64,000 bases of DNA from Paenisporosarcina quisquiliarum (GTDB lineage Bacteria > Bacillota > Bacilli > Bacillales_A > Planococcaceae). Position numbers and translations under genes: made by a program. Numbering within the stretch: position 1 is the stretch's first letter; each line of letters starts with the position of its first letter. The notes under the pieces are model-generated. The model was not told where the DNA came from, searched no databases, and saw only the letters and a program-made list of their open reading frames with translations. Location of the stretch: positions 124,001-188,000 of the forward strand of contig NZ_JAMKBJ010000001.1 in assembly GCF_027563315.1 (NCBI RefSeq). Reading direction: 5' to 3'. Positions 38,462 through 47,370 of the stretch are shown here, in pieces.

Positions 38462-38608
38462 TCACTTTAAGAAATTAATAACTAAGACAATCAAATATAG
38501 AGGCACGCCAACAATCAACATACCAGCTATAAAATAACTCAAGCTTTTTAACACAAACTTGAAGATATCAAATATTGCACCAGCAAAATCATCAATAAAC
38601 TTTGTCAC
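38462..38608 (-). CDS. 48-aa hydrophobic peptide, unknown
   Basis: This minus-strand reading frame of 48 codons starts with GTG, 8 bases after AGGAGG. The N-terminal half (TKFIDDFAGAIFDIFKFVLK) looks like an amphipathic helix and the C-terminal half (IAGMLIVGVPLYLIVLVINF) like a membrane helix. It resembles small membrane peptides in general, including type I toxins, but I recognise no family. It lies in an AT-rich insertion between yqkE and the ECF sigma gene. Confidence 0.6.
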   Translation of the reverse strand: MTKFIDDFAGAIFDIFKFVLKSLSYFIAGMLIVGVPLYLIVLVINFLK

Positions 38609-39120
38609 TCACATTGCCTCCTATGAAACATATTTAAGTAACATGTTCAAACTAACACAAAAATCTCACATATATATATAGTTTCATCCTTTTAAAAAGA
38701 GTTTGTTTAAAATTATCACATATATGAGCTACAAATGAGAATCGATATGCTTTATCAGTGAATACTTAAATTAAAATGTAATGTACCTGCACCTAATTCA
38801 TGTTTAGGAAACAAGACCATCATTTCGATGGTCTATTTTTATGTCCAAAACCTCAAGTGGCAATCCAGTGTGGGATGTTACACTCAAATAACGGTGCAGT
38901 TTATTTTAAGAAGCACTAAAATGAATTTCTTTTTGGAAATGCCAATTAAAAAGACCCCCAAATTCTAATGAAAATAACAACATTTGTTTCAAATGTTGTT
39001 CATATTGAAAACAAATTTTTTCATCTTTTTATAAATTTCTTTGAAAAACATGAGAATATATCCAAATCAGAACGATGTTTTAAGTATAAAGGCCTTTACA
39101 ATCTAATTAGGAGTTGTTGT
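38609..39120. other. AT-rich gene-free stretch before the ECF sigma gene
   Basis: About 500 bases hold no convincing reading frame. The only clear element is a terminator-like hairpin AGACCATC/GATGGTCT followed by ATTTTT at about 38,814-38,844, with no obvious gene ahead of it on the plus strand. An in-frame ATG extension of the sigma gene starts at 38968 but has no ribosome site. Confidence 0.5.
38814..38844 (+). terminator. Orphan terminator-like hairpin
   Basis: AGACCATC-atttc-GATGGTCT is followed by ATTTTTAT. No plus-strand gene precedes it within 400 bases. Confidence 0.55.
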
Positions 39121-39675
39121 ATGAGAATTACAAGTGAAAATTTTATAAAACATCTTAAAAGAAAGAGAGAAGAAGCACTTGAATATGTAATTGAGGAATA
39201 TATCGGAATTGTAAAAGCAATTATCTACAATTCCCTCCAATCCTATAATGATCCTCAGTTGGTAGAAGAATGTATAAATGATACGTTTTTAGGCGTCTAT
39301 GATAATTCCAGACAATTTGAAGGGAATCAGGAAGACTTCAGAAGATGGATTTGTACCATAGCTAAGTTTAAAGCGATTGATAAACAAAGAAAACTGTCAA
39401 AAACTGAAATAGTTACTGATATTAATGAAATCAAGAATGCTGTGAAATCAGCCGAAGAGGAATTTTTTGTATGGTCATCAACAGAAGATATTTTAAAAAT
39501 GATGACGAAATTAGAACCAGTAGACCGTGATATTTTTACGATGAAATTCTTTTTAAATATGAAAAATGAAGAGATTTCCCAACACCTTGGTTTAACAAAG
39601 GCATCTGTTGATAATCGATTATATCGTGGGAAAAAAAGATTACAACAAATTCGTTTGGGAGGGTTATTGACTTGA
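39121..39675 (+). CDS. ECF-type RNA polymerase sigma factor
   Basis: The 184-residue protein has the sigma-70 region 2 core (LVEECINDTFLGVYDNSRQF...FRRWICTIAKFKAIDKQRK) and a C-terminal region 4 helix-turn-helix (MKNEEISQHLGLTKASVDNRLYRGKKRL). It is related to extracytoplasmic-function sigma factors paired with DUF4179 proteins. The ATG at 39121 is 7 bases after TTAGGAG, so the 51-codon N-terminal extension is rejected. The next gene overlaps it by 4 bases and is probably its anti-sigma factor. Confidence 0.88.
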   Translation: MRITSENFIKHLKRKREEALEYVIEEYIGIVKAIIYNSLQSYNDPQLVEECINDTFLGVYDNSRQFEGNQEDFRRWICTIAKFKAIDKQRKLSKTEIVTDINEIKNAVKSAEEEFFVWSSTEDILKMMTKLEPVDRDIFTMKFFLNMKNEEISQHLGLTKASVDNRLYRGKKRLQQIRLGGLLT

Positions 39676-40760
39676 AAAAACTATATAAACAATTTACTAA
39701 ACTGAATATTGAAATGGATATTCAACCAATGGAAGTAAGCGATCTCGAAAAGGAAAGGGTTAAAAGGGCTGTAATGAAAGGGAAAAAGAAGAATCACTTT
39801 TCAAGAAACATGTCGGTTGCAGTTGCCTTTTTCGTGGCTTCAAGTATAACTTTAAGTTTCACATTTCCTACCTTTGCAGCGAAACTTCCGGTTATTGGTA
39901 ATATATTCGAATTATTTATTGATGATGAGAAATATGTATTTGAAAAATATGATACGTATTCAACAGAAATTGGGGTTACAAAAGAAAGTAATGGGATTAG
40001 TGTAACGGTAACAGATGCTGTATATGATGGGGAAAATATTACGGTAGCTTATACAATAAAAAGTGAACAGGATTTAGGAGAAAGACCTGTTTTAATGGGA
40101 GAATGGGTTGTTGATGAATTTAAGAATATGTATAAGGACAGTGGTTACTTTAACAGTTATGTTATAGAAAAAATAAACGACAATGAGTACGCAGTATTAT
40201 ATATCTACGAATTAATAGATGGTCCCAAACCGGATGAAGTTCATATAACATGGCATGGAAACAATATTCTTAATTTAAATAATGTAAATAATACTTTTCA
40301 TGGAGATTGGTCATTTCAATTTTCATTAAATGCTCTTGAAAGTGAAACACAAAAATTTGATGATAGTATAAAAAGTGAAGAGAAAGATATTAAGGTTGTA
40401 GTTACAAAAATGACGGAAACACCTATATCCACAACACTATATTTATCAGAATATGCAGATGTTCGCAAAATAGCAAAAGAGGATGAAGAATGGCGTGGTG
40501 TACTTATTGAATATCTTGTATCTGATAATTTAGGAAATGAGTACAAAACTATTCATTACAATGGTACAGGTCATAGCACAGATTTCAAGAATCACGTGAA
40601 TTATTCGCGTATAACTACTACGGTTTTTCATGAGGAAGCAACAACCCTAACCATAACACCCGTTGTTGGTGTATACAAAATGATAGACAATAATGGGTCA
40701 CTTGAACTGGTTAAAGAACCATACACTATTGAAACGATTCAGTTACCATTGAATAAGTAA
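39672..40760 (+). CDS. DUF4179-type membrane protein, probable anti-sigma factor
   Basis: The 362-residue protein has a cytoplasmic basic N-terminus (about residues 1-45), one membrane helix (MSVAVAFFVASSITLSFTF, ~47-66) and a large extracellular domain with DUF4179 (GISVTVTDAVYDGENITVAYT) and a further Ig-like part. Genes of this type follow ECF sigma genes and are thought to hold the sigma factor at the membrane. It starts at a TTG overlapping the sigma stop (TTGA), so translation is coupled. The signal it senses is unknown. Confidence 0.82.
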   Translation: MKKLYKQFTKLNIEMDIQPMEVSDLEKERVKRAVMKGKKKNHFSRNMSVAVAFFVASSITLSFTFPTFAAKLPVIGNIFELFIDDEKYVFEKYDTYSTEIGVTKESNGISVTVTDAVYDGENITVAYTIKSEQDLGERPVLMGEWVVDEFKNMYKDSGYFNSYVIEKINDNEYAVLYIYELIDGPKPDEVHITWHGNNILNLNNVNNTFHGDWSFQFSLNALESETQKFDDSIKSEEKDIKVVVTKMTETPISTTLYLSEYADVRKIAKEDEEWRGVLIEYLVSDNLGNEYKTIHYNGTGHSTDFKNHVNYSRITTTVFHEEATTLTITPVVGVYKMIDNNGSLELVKEPYTIETIQLPLNK

Positions 40761-40799
40761 CGTATTTATATTTTATATAAAAATAAAAACATACAAGCG

Positions 40800-40840
40800 A
40801 AACCTCGTATTTTAATCCGAAAATACGAGGTTTGTTTTTA
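40800..40840 (+). terminator. Terminator after the ECF pair
   Basis: AAACCTCGTATTTT pairs with AAAATACGAGGTTT, followed by GTTTTTA. Confidence 0.82.
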
Positions 40841-40943
40841 TATTTTGAAATAGAGGATACTCTCTAAATTTTAATCAAATTTATTTCAAAGGTTACAACA
40901 TGAGCAAAATTTCGCAGATAGGAAAGAGTATTCCAACCATTAC

Positions 40944-41846
40944 TTATAAACGATGATCGGTATACATATCCGCTCTTAAGTATTGCTTCAAGTGTGCTAG
41001 CTGCTCCGAAGATATAGGTTGATGATATGCTTTCATTGTCTCCTCTAATTGATTTGCTGAGCTTGCACCTGCCAATATAGCTGAAACTTTGTCGTGTTGA
41101 AGCACAAAAGCCAATGCTGAGCTATGCAGGTTTTGTGTGCTTTGAGTGAGTTGTGAAAGTGTATCGATTAATGCTTCTTTACTGTATTCCCCGTATCCAT
41201 CCGATTTTTCGGCACGTTTTAATGCATCTTGAGTAAGAAGACCTTTAGCGAGAGAACCCCGAGTAACAACCGAAGCACCATGAGAACCAATCATCTCAAA
41301 CCATTCTTCGGGTCGTCGGTCTAGCATGCTGTATTGCATCATGACAGAGCTAGCATTACCGTCCCGTAGGAACCGATCAATAACATTCGGTCGAATGGAT
41401 GATATGCCGTATGCACGGATAAGACCTTCTTTTTTCAAGGATTCAAATACATCGACTGCTTCTTCCAAATCATCCTCCATCGTTCCACCATGTAATTGAT
41501 ACAAATCTAAATAATCTGTTTGAAGCCTGCTAAGACTTTCTTTAATTTGCGATGTGATATAAGACTTGGATGAATCCCACGTCCAACCTGAACCATCTTC
41601 CTTCCACTTGTTCCCCACCTTGGACGCCAAAATGATGTCCTGTCGTTTTCCTTTCAAAGCGTGTCCAACAACAACTTCATTTTCACCTTTATCATATAAA
41701 TCCGCCGTATCAAAGTATGTAATGCCTTGTTCAATGGCTGCATCCACTATCAGTTTCGCTTCATGTTGATTTGTCGGGAGCGACATACAACCCAGTCCGA
41801 TTTCCGATACCATCAATCCGCTGTGTCCAAGTTCACGTTTATTCAT
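40944..41846 (-). CDS. yqkF: Aldo/keto reductase YqkF
   Basis: The 300-residue NADPH-dependent oxidoreductase of the aldo/keto reductase family shows the TIM-barrel start VSEIGLGCMSLP, the catalytic segment GITYFDTADLYDKGENE (Asp and Tyr) and ILASKVGNKW (Lys). The physiological substrate is unknown. It is divergent from nudF, as in the yqkF-nudF neighbourhood of B. subtilis. Confidence 0.9.
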   Translation of the reverse strand: MNKRELGHSGLMVSEIGLGCMSLPTNQHEAKLIVDAAIEQGITYFDTADLYDKGENEVVVGHALKGKRQDIILASKVGNKWKEDGSGWTWDSSKSYITSQIKESLSRLQTDYLDLYQLHGGTMEDDLEEAVDVFESLKKEGLIRAYGISSIRPNVIDRFLRDGNASSVMMQYSMLDRRPEEWFEMIGSHGASVVTRGSLAKGLLTQDALKRAEKSDGYGEYSKEALIDTLSQLTQSTQNLHSSALAFVLQHDKVSAILAGASSANQLEETMKAYHQPISSEQLAHLKQYLRADMYTDHRL

Positions 41847-41916
41847 CAGTCAGCCTCCTCATTTCATACATGGTACAATTGTCTTTGAAAATAGACAAAC
41901 AGAAAGGGCGAAAAAT

Positions 41917-42465
41917 ATGAAAAAATATGAAGAGAAATCGATATCGTCAACACCGATTTATGAAGGGAAAGTTATTTCTCTTCGAGTGGATGAAGTGACA
42001 TTGCCAAATGGCAAAACTTCGAAGCGGGAGCTGGTTAAACACCCAGGAGCAGTTGCCATCTTGCCAATTACGGATGAAGGCAAAATTGTCTTTGTCGAGC
42101 AATATCGAAAAGCACTTGAACGATCGCTAATTGAAACTCCAGCCGGTAAACTAGAGCCGGGAGAAGAGCCTGAAGTAACTGCAAGAAGAGAACTGGAAGA
42201 AGAAACGGGCTACGGCTGTGAAAAATTAACGCATATTCAATCGTTCGCCACTTCACCTGGATTTGCTGATGAAATTATTCATGTGTACGTAGCAGAAGGA
42301 CTATCAAAAATAGAAAATGCAGCGTCCCTGGATGAAGATGAGTTCGTTGAAATCATTGAGGCAACCATAGAAGAAGCGGAAGAGATGATGAAGTCTGGAC
42401 AAATCTTTGATGCCAAGACGGCATACAGCGTTCTTTGGGCAAAGGAATATTTACAGAAACGATGA
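41917..42465 (+). CDS. nudF: ADP-ribose pyrophosphatase (Nudix)
   Basis: NudF hydrolyses ADP-ribose to AMP and ribose-5-phosphate. The 182-residue protein has a full Nudix box, GKLEPGEEPEVTARRELEEE followed by TG, with the metal-binding glutamates, and the dimer-type N-terminus EGKVISLRVDEVTLPNGK. AAAGGG is 8-9 bases upstream of ATG. The following SpoIIM-like gene begins immediately after the stop. Confidence 0.94.
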   Translation: MKKYEEKSISSTPIYEGKVISLRVDEVTLPNGKTSKRELVKHPGAVAILPITDEGKIVFVEQYRKALERSLIETPAGKLEPGEEPEVTARRELEEETGYGCEKLTHIQSFATSPGFADEIIHVYVAEGLSKIENAASLDEDEFVEIIEATIEEAEEMMKSGQIFDAKTAYSVLWAKEYLQKR

Positions 42466-42516
42466 ATGATTGATAGTGGGACACGCATAAGCTACTCTAT
42501 GAAAGGTAGGTGGCGG

Positions 42517-43035
42517 ATGTTGACTCGCTCTTTCCCACTATTTTATTTACTAGGATTGTTAGTCATCGGTTATTTAGGAGGATTATGGCTGTATTCAAAA
42601 ATGCCTTTTGATCAAGTTGAAAGAGTCATTCATTGGATCGACCCGAGGTTATTAAATGAAAATATACCGAGTGGTTTTGATTCAATTCTCCCGCAACTCG
42701 TAACGATTCTATTATTTCTTTTGTTCGCTACTCACTTGATCCTGAAATATGCCATTCTATTAATAGGGACAATGAGAGCTGTTTTCTGGGGAATTTGCTC
42801 AGGATTCTTGATTGCGCAGGAAACTGAATTTTGGGCATATGCATTGTGGTGGTTTCCATTCCAATTGATTTATTGCTCTTTATTGTTACTAATTGGCTTC
42901 TTGCTTGTGCCTCCACCATCATATAATCAGTCCAAACAAGCTCGTAGTTTTAAAGGAATAGGCGTGCTTAGTCTTATCTATATTGTGTTAATCGGACTTG
43001 AATTGTTTGTCCTTCCATATATTCATGGTTTATAA
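42517..43035 (+). CDS. Integral membrane protein, SpoIIM-like by position
   Basis: The 172-residue product has five hydrophobic segments (~6-24, 60-80, 84-103, 108-130, 147-168). It lies between nudF and fur, where B. subtilis carries spoIIM close to fur. The central part (GTMRAVFWGICSGFLIAQETE) resembles the GFTVGFLVNQMGW region of SpoIIM in layout, but overall similarity is low. If it is SpoIIM, it would help dissolve septal peptidoglycan during engulfment. I chose ATG 42517 (AGGTAGGTGG just upstream); a start at 42466 directly after nudF is possible. Confidence 0.55.
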   Translation: MLTRSFPLFYLLGLLVIGYLGGLWLYSKMPFDQVERVIHWIDPRLLNENIPSGFDSILPQLVTILLFLLFATHLILKYAILLIGTMRAVFWGICSGFLIAQETEFWAYALWWFPFQLIYCSLLLLIGFLLVPPPSYNQSKQARSFKGIGVLSLIYIVLIGLELFVLPYIHGL

Positions 43036-43046
43036 TCCATACTAGA

Positions 43047-43111
43047 TTATAATTGTTATCGTTTGGTTAACTTTCTCTATCTTGTAATGAGAAAGACCAA
43101 TTTGGTATAAT
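43047..43111 (+). promoter_or_regulatory. fur promoter with a Fur-family box
   Basis: The promoter is TTGTAA (43082-43087), 18 bases, TATAAT (43106-43111). Upstream, TTATAATTGTTATCG (43047-43061) matches the 7-1-7 Fur box TGATAATNATTATCA at 11 of 14 positions and the PerR box at 11 of 14. A second inverted repeat CTTTCTC/GAGAAAG (43071-43095) straddles the -35 element. Confidence 0.6.
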
Positions 43112-43135
43112 GAAGGAAGTTTGGGGGGGCGTCAC

Positions 43136-43600
43136 ATGGAGAGCCGTATTGACCGGATAAAAAAGCAGCTTCATGGTGCGAGCTATAAACTGACGCCACA
43201 GCGTGAAGCGACAGTTAGAGTGCTTCTTGAAAATGAAGAAGATCATTTGAGTGCGGAAGATGTATACCTTCTCGTTAAAAATAAAGCACCTGATATTGGA
43301 CTTGCAACAGTATATCGAACACTTGAACTTCTTACAGAATTAAAAGTTGTCGATAAAATTAACTTTGGAGACGGTGTTTCAAGGTACGATTTGCGTCAGG
43401 AAGGTGCAGCACACTTCCATCACCATCTCGTATGTATTGAATGTGGAGCCGTAGATGAAATCCAGGAAGACTTGTTGGAAGATGTAGAAGCCATTGTGGA
43501 AAAACGATGGAATTTCCAAATCAAAGATCATCGATTGACGTTCCATGGTATTTGTTGGCGGTGTCACGATAACCATGATGAAAAAGAAGAATCTGAGTAA
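43136..43600 (+). CDS. fur: Ferric uptake regulator Fur
   Basis: Fur represses iron uptake genes when bound to Fe2+. The 154-residue protein matches B. subtilis Fur: YKLTPQREATVRVLLENEE, GLATVYRTLELLTEL (winged helix), HFHHHLVCIECGAVDEI (metal-binding histidines and the first zinc CxxC) and ICWRC (second CxxC). ATG 43136 is preceded by GGGGGG. It lies between a membrane protein gene and xerD, as in B. subtilis. Confidence 0.96.
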   Translation: MESRIDRIKKQLHGASYKLTPQREATVRVLLENEEDHLSAEDVYLLVKNKAPDIGLATVYRTLELLTELKVVDKINFGDGVSRYDLRQEGAAHFHHHLVCIECGAVDEIQEDLLEDVEAIVEKRWNFQIKDHRLTFHGICWRCHDNHDEKEESE

Positions 43601-43647
43601 CAGAAAAGCGGCTAAAGCCAAGACTCAGACATGTTATACTGTAAAAC

Positions 43648-43678
43648 AAAAGGATGGCAGAATTGCTATCCTTTTTTA
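43648..43678 (+). terminator. Terminator after fur
   Basis: AAAGGATGGCA pairs with the complementary TTGCTATCCTTT (one mismatch), followed by TTTTTT. Confidence 0.78.
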
Positions 43679-43750
43679 CGTTTTCATTAATAAAAAAAAT
43701 AGACCATTTCATATATGTACATAAAAGTGTGTTTACAGGGAGGGATTATT

Positions 43751-44653
43751 ATGAAAGAAATGCAAGATGCAGTCGCAGATTATCTTCATTTCCTACGTGT
43801 AGAACGACAATTATCTACCAATACTTTAACTTCATACGAACGTGATCTACTTGTCTATATTAAGGATCTTGCAAAAGTTCAACAATTGTCCACACTGAAT
43901 GATGTCGAGCGAATTCATATACTTTCTCACTTGCAGTCCTTAAAAGTAGGAGGTAAATCATCTCGTACTTTAGCTCGCCATATTTCATCGATCAGATCGT
44001 TTCATCAATTTTTAATTCGAGAAAAGATCGCAAATTCAGATCCGTCTGTGCATCTAGAAATGCCACAAATGGATCGTACGTTACCAAAGATATTGTCAAT
44101 TGAAGAAGTAGAGGAATTGATTGCTGCGCCAAATTTGGATAAACCGCAGGGCTTGAGGGATCGGGCATTATTGGAGATTCTTTACGGAACAGGGATGCGA
44201 ATCAGTGAATGTATTACTTTGAACATGGAAGATTTACATTTAACGATGGGTTTTGTCAGATGCTTCGGTAAAGGAGGAAAAGAAAGAATTATTCCTTTAG
44301 GCCGAACAGCTCTGGCAGCATGTGAACAATATTTGAAAGAAGGGCGTCCGAAATTGATCAAACCTTCCCATCGAACGGATATTATTTTTGTCAATCAACG
44401 TGGGAAAGGATTGACGAGACAGGGCGTATGGAAACTAATGAAAGAGTATGCAGTGAAAGCAGGCATTCAAAATGAACTTACTCCACATACAATGCGCCAC
44501 TCTTTTGCCACTCATTTGATAGAAAACGGAGCCGATTTACGTGCTGTACAGGAAATGCTTGGACATGCGGATATATCAACAACTCAAATTTACACACATG
44601 TGAGCAAAACGCGATTAAAAGATGTGTACAAGCAGTTTCACCCGAGAGCATAA
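43751..44653 (+). CDS. xerD: Site-specific tyrosine recombinase XerD
   Basis: XerD, with XerC/CodV, resolves chromosome dimers at dif. The 300-residue protein has all catalytic residues: R150 (GTGMRISE), K174, H246 and R249 (PHTMRHSFATHLIENGADL), H272 (LGHADISTTQ) and Y281 (IYTHVS). The N-terminal core-binding domain (VADYLHFLRVERQLSTNT) is typical. ATG 43751 lies 6-8 bases after GGGAGGGA; a 12-codon upstream extension is rejected. Synteny with fur and deoB supports XerD over XerC. Confidence 0.95.
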   Translation: MKEMQDAVADYLHFLRVERQLSTNTLTSYERDLLVYIKDLAKVQQLSTLNDVERIHILSHLQSLKVGGKSSRTLARHISSIRSFHQFLIREKIANSDPSVHLEMPQMDRTLPKILSIEEVEELIAAPNLDKPQGLRDRALLEILYGTGMRISECITLNMEDLHLTMGFVRCFGKGGKERIIPLGRTALAACEQYLKEGRPKLIKPSHRTDIIFVNQRGKGLTRQGVWKLMKEYAVKAGIQNELTPHTMRHSFATHLIENGADLRAVQEMLGHADISTTQIYTHVSKTRLKDVYKQFHPRA

Positions 44654-44665
44654 TCAAACTTAATT

Positions 44666-44693
44666 CGTCAGAAGTCTGACGTGTATTTTTTCC
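44666..44693 (+). terminator. Terminator after xerD
   Basis: CGTCAG pairs with CTGACG across AAGT, followed by TGTATTTTTT. Confidence 0.75.
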
Positions 44694-44736
44694 ATACATT
44701 TGATAAGATATGAATAGTAGTTGAAGGAGGATTTGT

Positions 44737-45921
44737 ATGACACATAAATCATTTAAACGCATTCACTTAGTTGTTATGGACTCCGTTGGAATTGGCGAAG
44801 CACCAGATGCCCAATCATTCGGGGACACAGGTTCAGATACACTTGGACATATTGCAGAAAAAATGAATGGATTGAACATGCCAAACCTTGAAAAAATGGG
44901 ACTTTCTAATATTCGTCCATTCCAAGGTATTCAGCCTGTAACGGTTCCTTCATCTTATTATGGGAAAATGCAGGAAGCTTCAGTAGGTAAAGATACAATG
45001 ACAGGTCACTGGGAAATCATGGGTCTAAACATTGATCAACCTTTTAAAGTTTACCCAGATGGATTCCCAGAAGAATTAATTAAAGCATTGGAAGAAAAGA
45101 CAGGGCGTAAAGTCATTGGCAATAAACCAGCAAGTGGTACGGAAATTTTGGACGAGTTAGGTCAAGAACATATGGAAACAGGCGCAATTATCGTTTATAC
45201 GTCTGCGGATCCAGTATTGCAGATTGCTGCTCACGAAGAAATTATTCCTTTAGAAGAACTATATAAAATCTGCGAAATTGCACGCGAATTAACACTTGAA
45301 CCCGAGTTTCTAGTAGGACGCGTCATTGCACGTCCATTTATCGGACAACCAGGTGAATTCAAGCGTACAACCAATCGTCATGACTATGCATTGAAACCAT
45401 TTGAACGTACAGTGATGAATGAACTAAAAGATGCAAATTATGATGTGATTGCCATTGGTAAAATCTCAGACATTTACAACAATGAAGGTGTAACTGAGTC
45501 ATTGCGTACAAAAGACAATATGGACGGCATGGACAAGTTGGCTGAAGTCGTGAAAAGAGATTTCCATGGCATCAGTTTCTTGAATCTTGTAGACTTCGAC
45601 GCCTTGTATGGTCACCGTCGTGATCCAATCGGTTACGGAGAGGCATTGGAAGCTTTCGATGCACGTATGCCAGAAGTATTGGACGCTTTGACTGATGAAG
45701 ATTTACTAATTATCACAGCTGACCATGGAAATGACCCTACCTTCCCAGGTACGGATCATACTCGTGAATTTGTGCCAGTGCTGGCTTATTCACCTCGCTT
45801 TACGGAAGGAAAAGAACTTCCACTAAGTGAAACATTTGCTGATATAGGGGCGACAATTGCGGAAAACTTTAAAGTTTCTATGCCTAAATTTGGCCGCAGT
45901 TTCCTTTCCCACTTAAACTGA
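44737..45921 (+). CDS. deoB: Phosphopentomutase
   Basis: DeoB (Drm) interconverts (deoxy)ribose-1- and 5-phosphate, linking nucleoside salvage to central metabolism. The 394-residue enzyme belongs to the alkaline-phosphatase superfamily: [15 protein letters not shown] (metal-binding Asp), [13 protein letters not shown] (phosphorylated Thr) and [19 protein letters not shown] (metal His/Asp). GAAGGAGG precedes ATG. pdp follows after 17 bases; the purine phosphorylase gene usual between them in B. subtilis is absent. Confidence 0.96.
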   Translation: MTHKSFKRIHLVVMDSVGIGEAPDAQSFGDTGSDTLGHIAEKMNGLNMPNLEKMGLSNIRPFQGIQPVTVPSSYYGKMQEASVGKDTMTGHWEIMGLNIDQPFKVYPDGFPEELIKALEEKTGRKVIGNKPASGTEILDELGQEHMETGAIIVYTSADPVLQIAAHEEIIPLEELYKICEIARELTLEPEFLVGRVIARPFIGQPGEFKRTTNRHDYALKPFERTVMNELKDANYDVIAIGKISDIYNNEGVTESLRTKDNMDGMDKLAEVVKRDFHGISFLNLVDFDALYGHRRDPIGYGEALEAFDARMPEVLDALTDEDLLIITADHGNDPTFPGTDHTREFVPVLAYSPRFTEGKELPLSETFADIGATIAENFKVSMPKFGRSFLSHLN

Positions 45922-45938
45922 AGGATAGGTGAACATTC

Positions 45939-47243
45939 ATGAGAATGGTTGATTTAATTGAAAAAAAACGTGATGGCGCAGAATTAACTACGGAAGAAAT
46001 TCGTTTTTTCATTGAGCAATATACAAACGGAAGCATTCCTGATTACCAAGTAAGTGCATTATTGATGGCGATCTACTTCCAAGACATGAGTGATCGTGAA
46101 CGTGCAGATTTGACACTTGCAATGGTTGAGTCAGGTGATCAGATTGACTTGTCAGGTATCGAAGGTATTAAAGTGGATAAGCATTCAACTGGAGGCGTGG
46201 GTGACACAACTACACTAGTGCTTGGACCTTTAGTGGCAGCATGTGGTGTACCGGTTGCTAAAATGAGCGGTCGTGGCCTTGGTCATACGGGCGGTACGAT
46301 TGATAAATTGGAAGCAATTGAAGGCTTCCATGTTGAATTGACAACTGAACAATTTACGAAACAAGTTAATGAAATGAAACTTGCTGTAATCGGTCAAAGT
46401 GGTAACTTGACTCCTGCAGACAAAAAATTATATGCGCTTCGTGATGTTACGGGAACTGTAAACAGCATTCCATTGATCGCAAGTTCAATTATGAGTAAAA
46501 AAATCGCAGCAGGTGCAGATGCTATTGTTCTTGATGTGAAAACGGGCGAAGGCGCGTTCATGAAAACTGTAGAAGATGCTCGTGCATTAGCAACAGCGAT
46601 GGTACAGATCGGTAACAACGTAGGTCGTCAAACAATGGCTATCATTTCTGATATGAGCCAACCATTAGGTTTTGCAATTGGGAACTCATTAGAAGTGAAA
46701 GAAGCGATTGATACACTTCGCGGCAAAGGTCCTGAAGATTTAACAGAACTATGCATGGTGTTAGGTAGTCAAATGGTCGTTGTCGGCGGGAAAGCAAAAG
46801 ACTTGGAAGAAGCACGCGGTATGCTCCTTGAAGTGATTGAAAATGGATCTGCGATTGAAATTCTGAAAAACTTCATTGAAGGTCAAGGTGGAAATCCAGC
46901 AGTGGTTGACTCACCGGAATTATTGCCACAAGCTCAATATACGTTTGAAGTGCCTTCTAAAGAAAGTGGATATATCTCTTTCATTGAGGCTGACGAAATT
47001 GGTACAGCTGCTATGATTCTTGGAGCCGGACGTGCAACAAAAGAATCTGAAATTGACTTAGCAGTCGGTATCGTTCTTCACAAAAAAGTGGGCGACGCGG
47101 TTAAAGAGGGTGAGTCCCTTGCAACAATCCACGCTAACACTCAAAATGTAGAACAAGTAATGGAGATATTATACAAATATATCGAGTTCTCAAAAGAACC
47201 AACGAAAGCGCCAAAATTAATCGAAGAAATCATCACACATTAA
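45939..47243 (+). CDS. pdp: Pyrimidine-nucleoside phosphorylase
   Basis: Pdp splits uridine, thymidine and deoxyuridine into base and (deoxy)ribose-1-phosphate, the substrate of DeoB. The 434-residue length and motifs match the family: [20 protein letters not shown] (phosphate and sugar site), [17 protein letters not shown], and [19 protein letters not shown]. The start [10 protein letters not shown] equals the B. subtilis start. It is co-transcribed with deoB and ends at a terminator. Confidence 0.96.
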   Translation: MRMVDLIEKKRDGAELTTEEIRFFIEQYTNGSIPDYQVSALLMAIYFQDMSDRERADLTLAMVESGDQIDLSGIEGIKVDKHSTGGVGDTTTLVLGPLVAACGVPVAKMSGRGLGHTGGTIDKLEAIEGFHVELTTEQFTKQVNEMKLAVIGQSGNLTPADKKLYALRDVTGTVNSIPLIASSIMSKKIAAGADAIVLDVKTGEGAFMKTVEDARALATAMVQIGNNVGRQTMAIISDMSQPLGFAIGNSLEVKEAIDTLRGKGPEDLTELCMVLGSQMVVVGGKAKDLEEARGMLLEVIENGSAIEILKNFIEGQGGNPAVVDSPELLPQAQYTFEVPSKESGYISFIEADEIGTAAMILGAGRATKESEIDLAVGIVLHKKVGDAVKEGESLATIHANTQNVEQVMEILYKYIEFSKEPTKAPKLIEEIITH

Positions 47244-47253
47244 TCTAAATCAT

Positions 47254-47284
47254 CAAAGCGGTCTCAATTGAGATCGCTTTTTTG
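47254..47284 (+). terminator. Terminator after deoB-pdp
   Basis: AAAGCGGTCTCA pairs with TGAGATCGCTTT (one G-U pair), followed by TTTTT. Confidence 0.83.
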
Positions 47285-47304
47285 TGGCAAGTTAATACTT
47301 TGAC

Positions 47305-47357
47305 AAAAACTGCACCCTGCCGGTTAGACTGTGTCTAACCGGCAGGGTGCAGTTTTT
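47305..47357. terminator. Perfect 25-bp palindromic hairpin (second, bidirectional terminator)
   Basis: AAAAACTGCACCCTGCCGG plus TTAGAC pairs without a mismatch with its complement across TGT. The A and T tracts at the ends make it a terminator in both directions. It sits between pdp and the converging 61-aa gene. The perfect, GC-rich stem is unusual beside ordinary terminators here. Confidence 0.85.
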
Positions 47358-47370
47358 TCTTAACGCCATT

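Noticed and set aside
38968-39120. 51-codon N-terminal extension of the ECF sigma factor
   Set aside because: No ribosome site at 38968, and the ATG at 39121 has a well-placed one and starts where sigma region 2 begins.
40900-40956. 17-codon reading frame near the yqkF 3' end
   Set aside because: Weak ribosome site, very short and overlapping the yqkF end; no support beyond an ATG.
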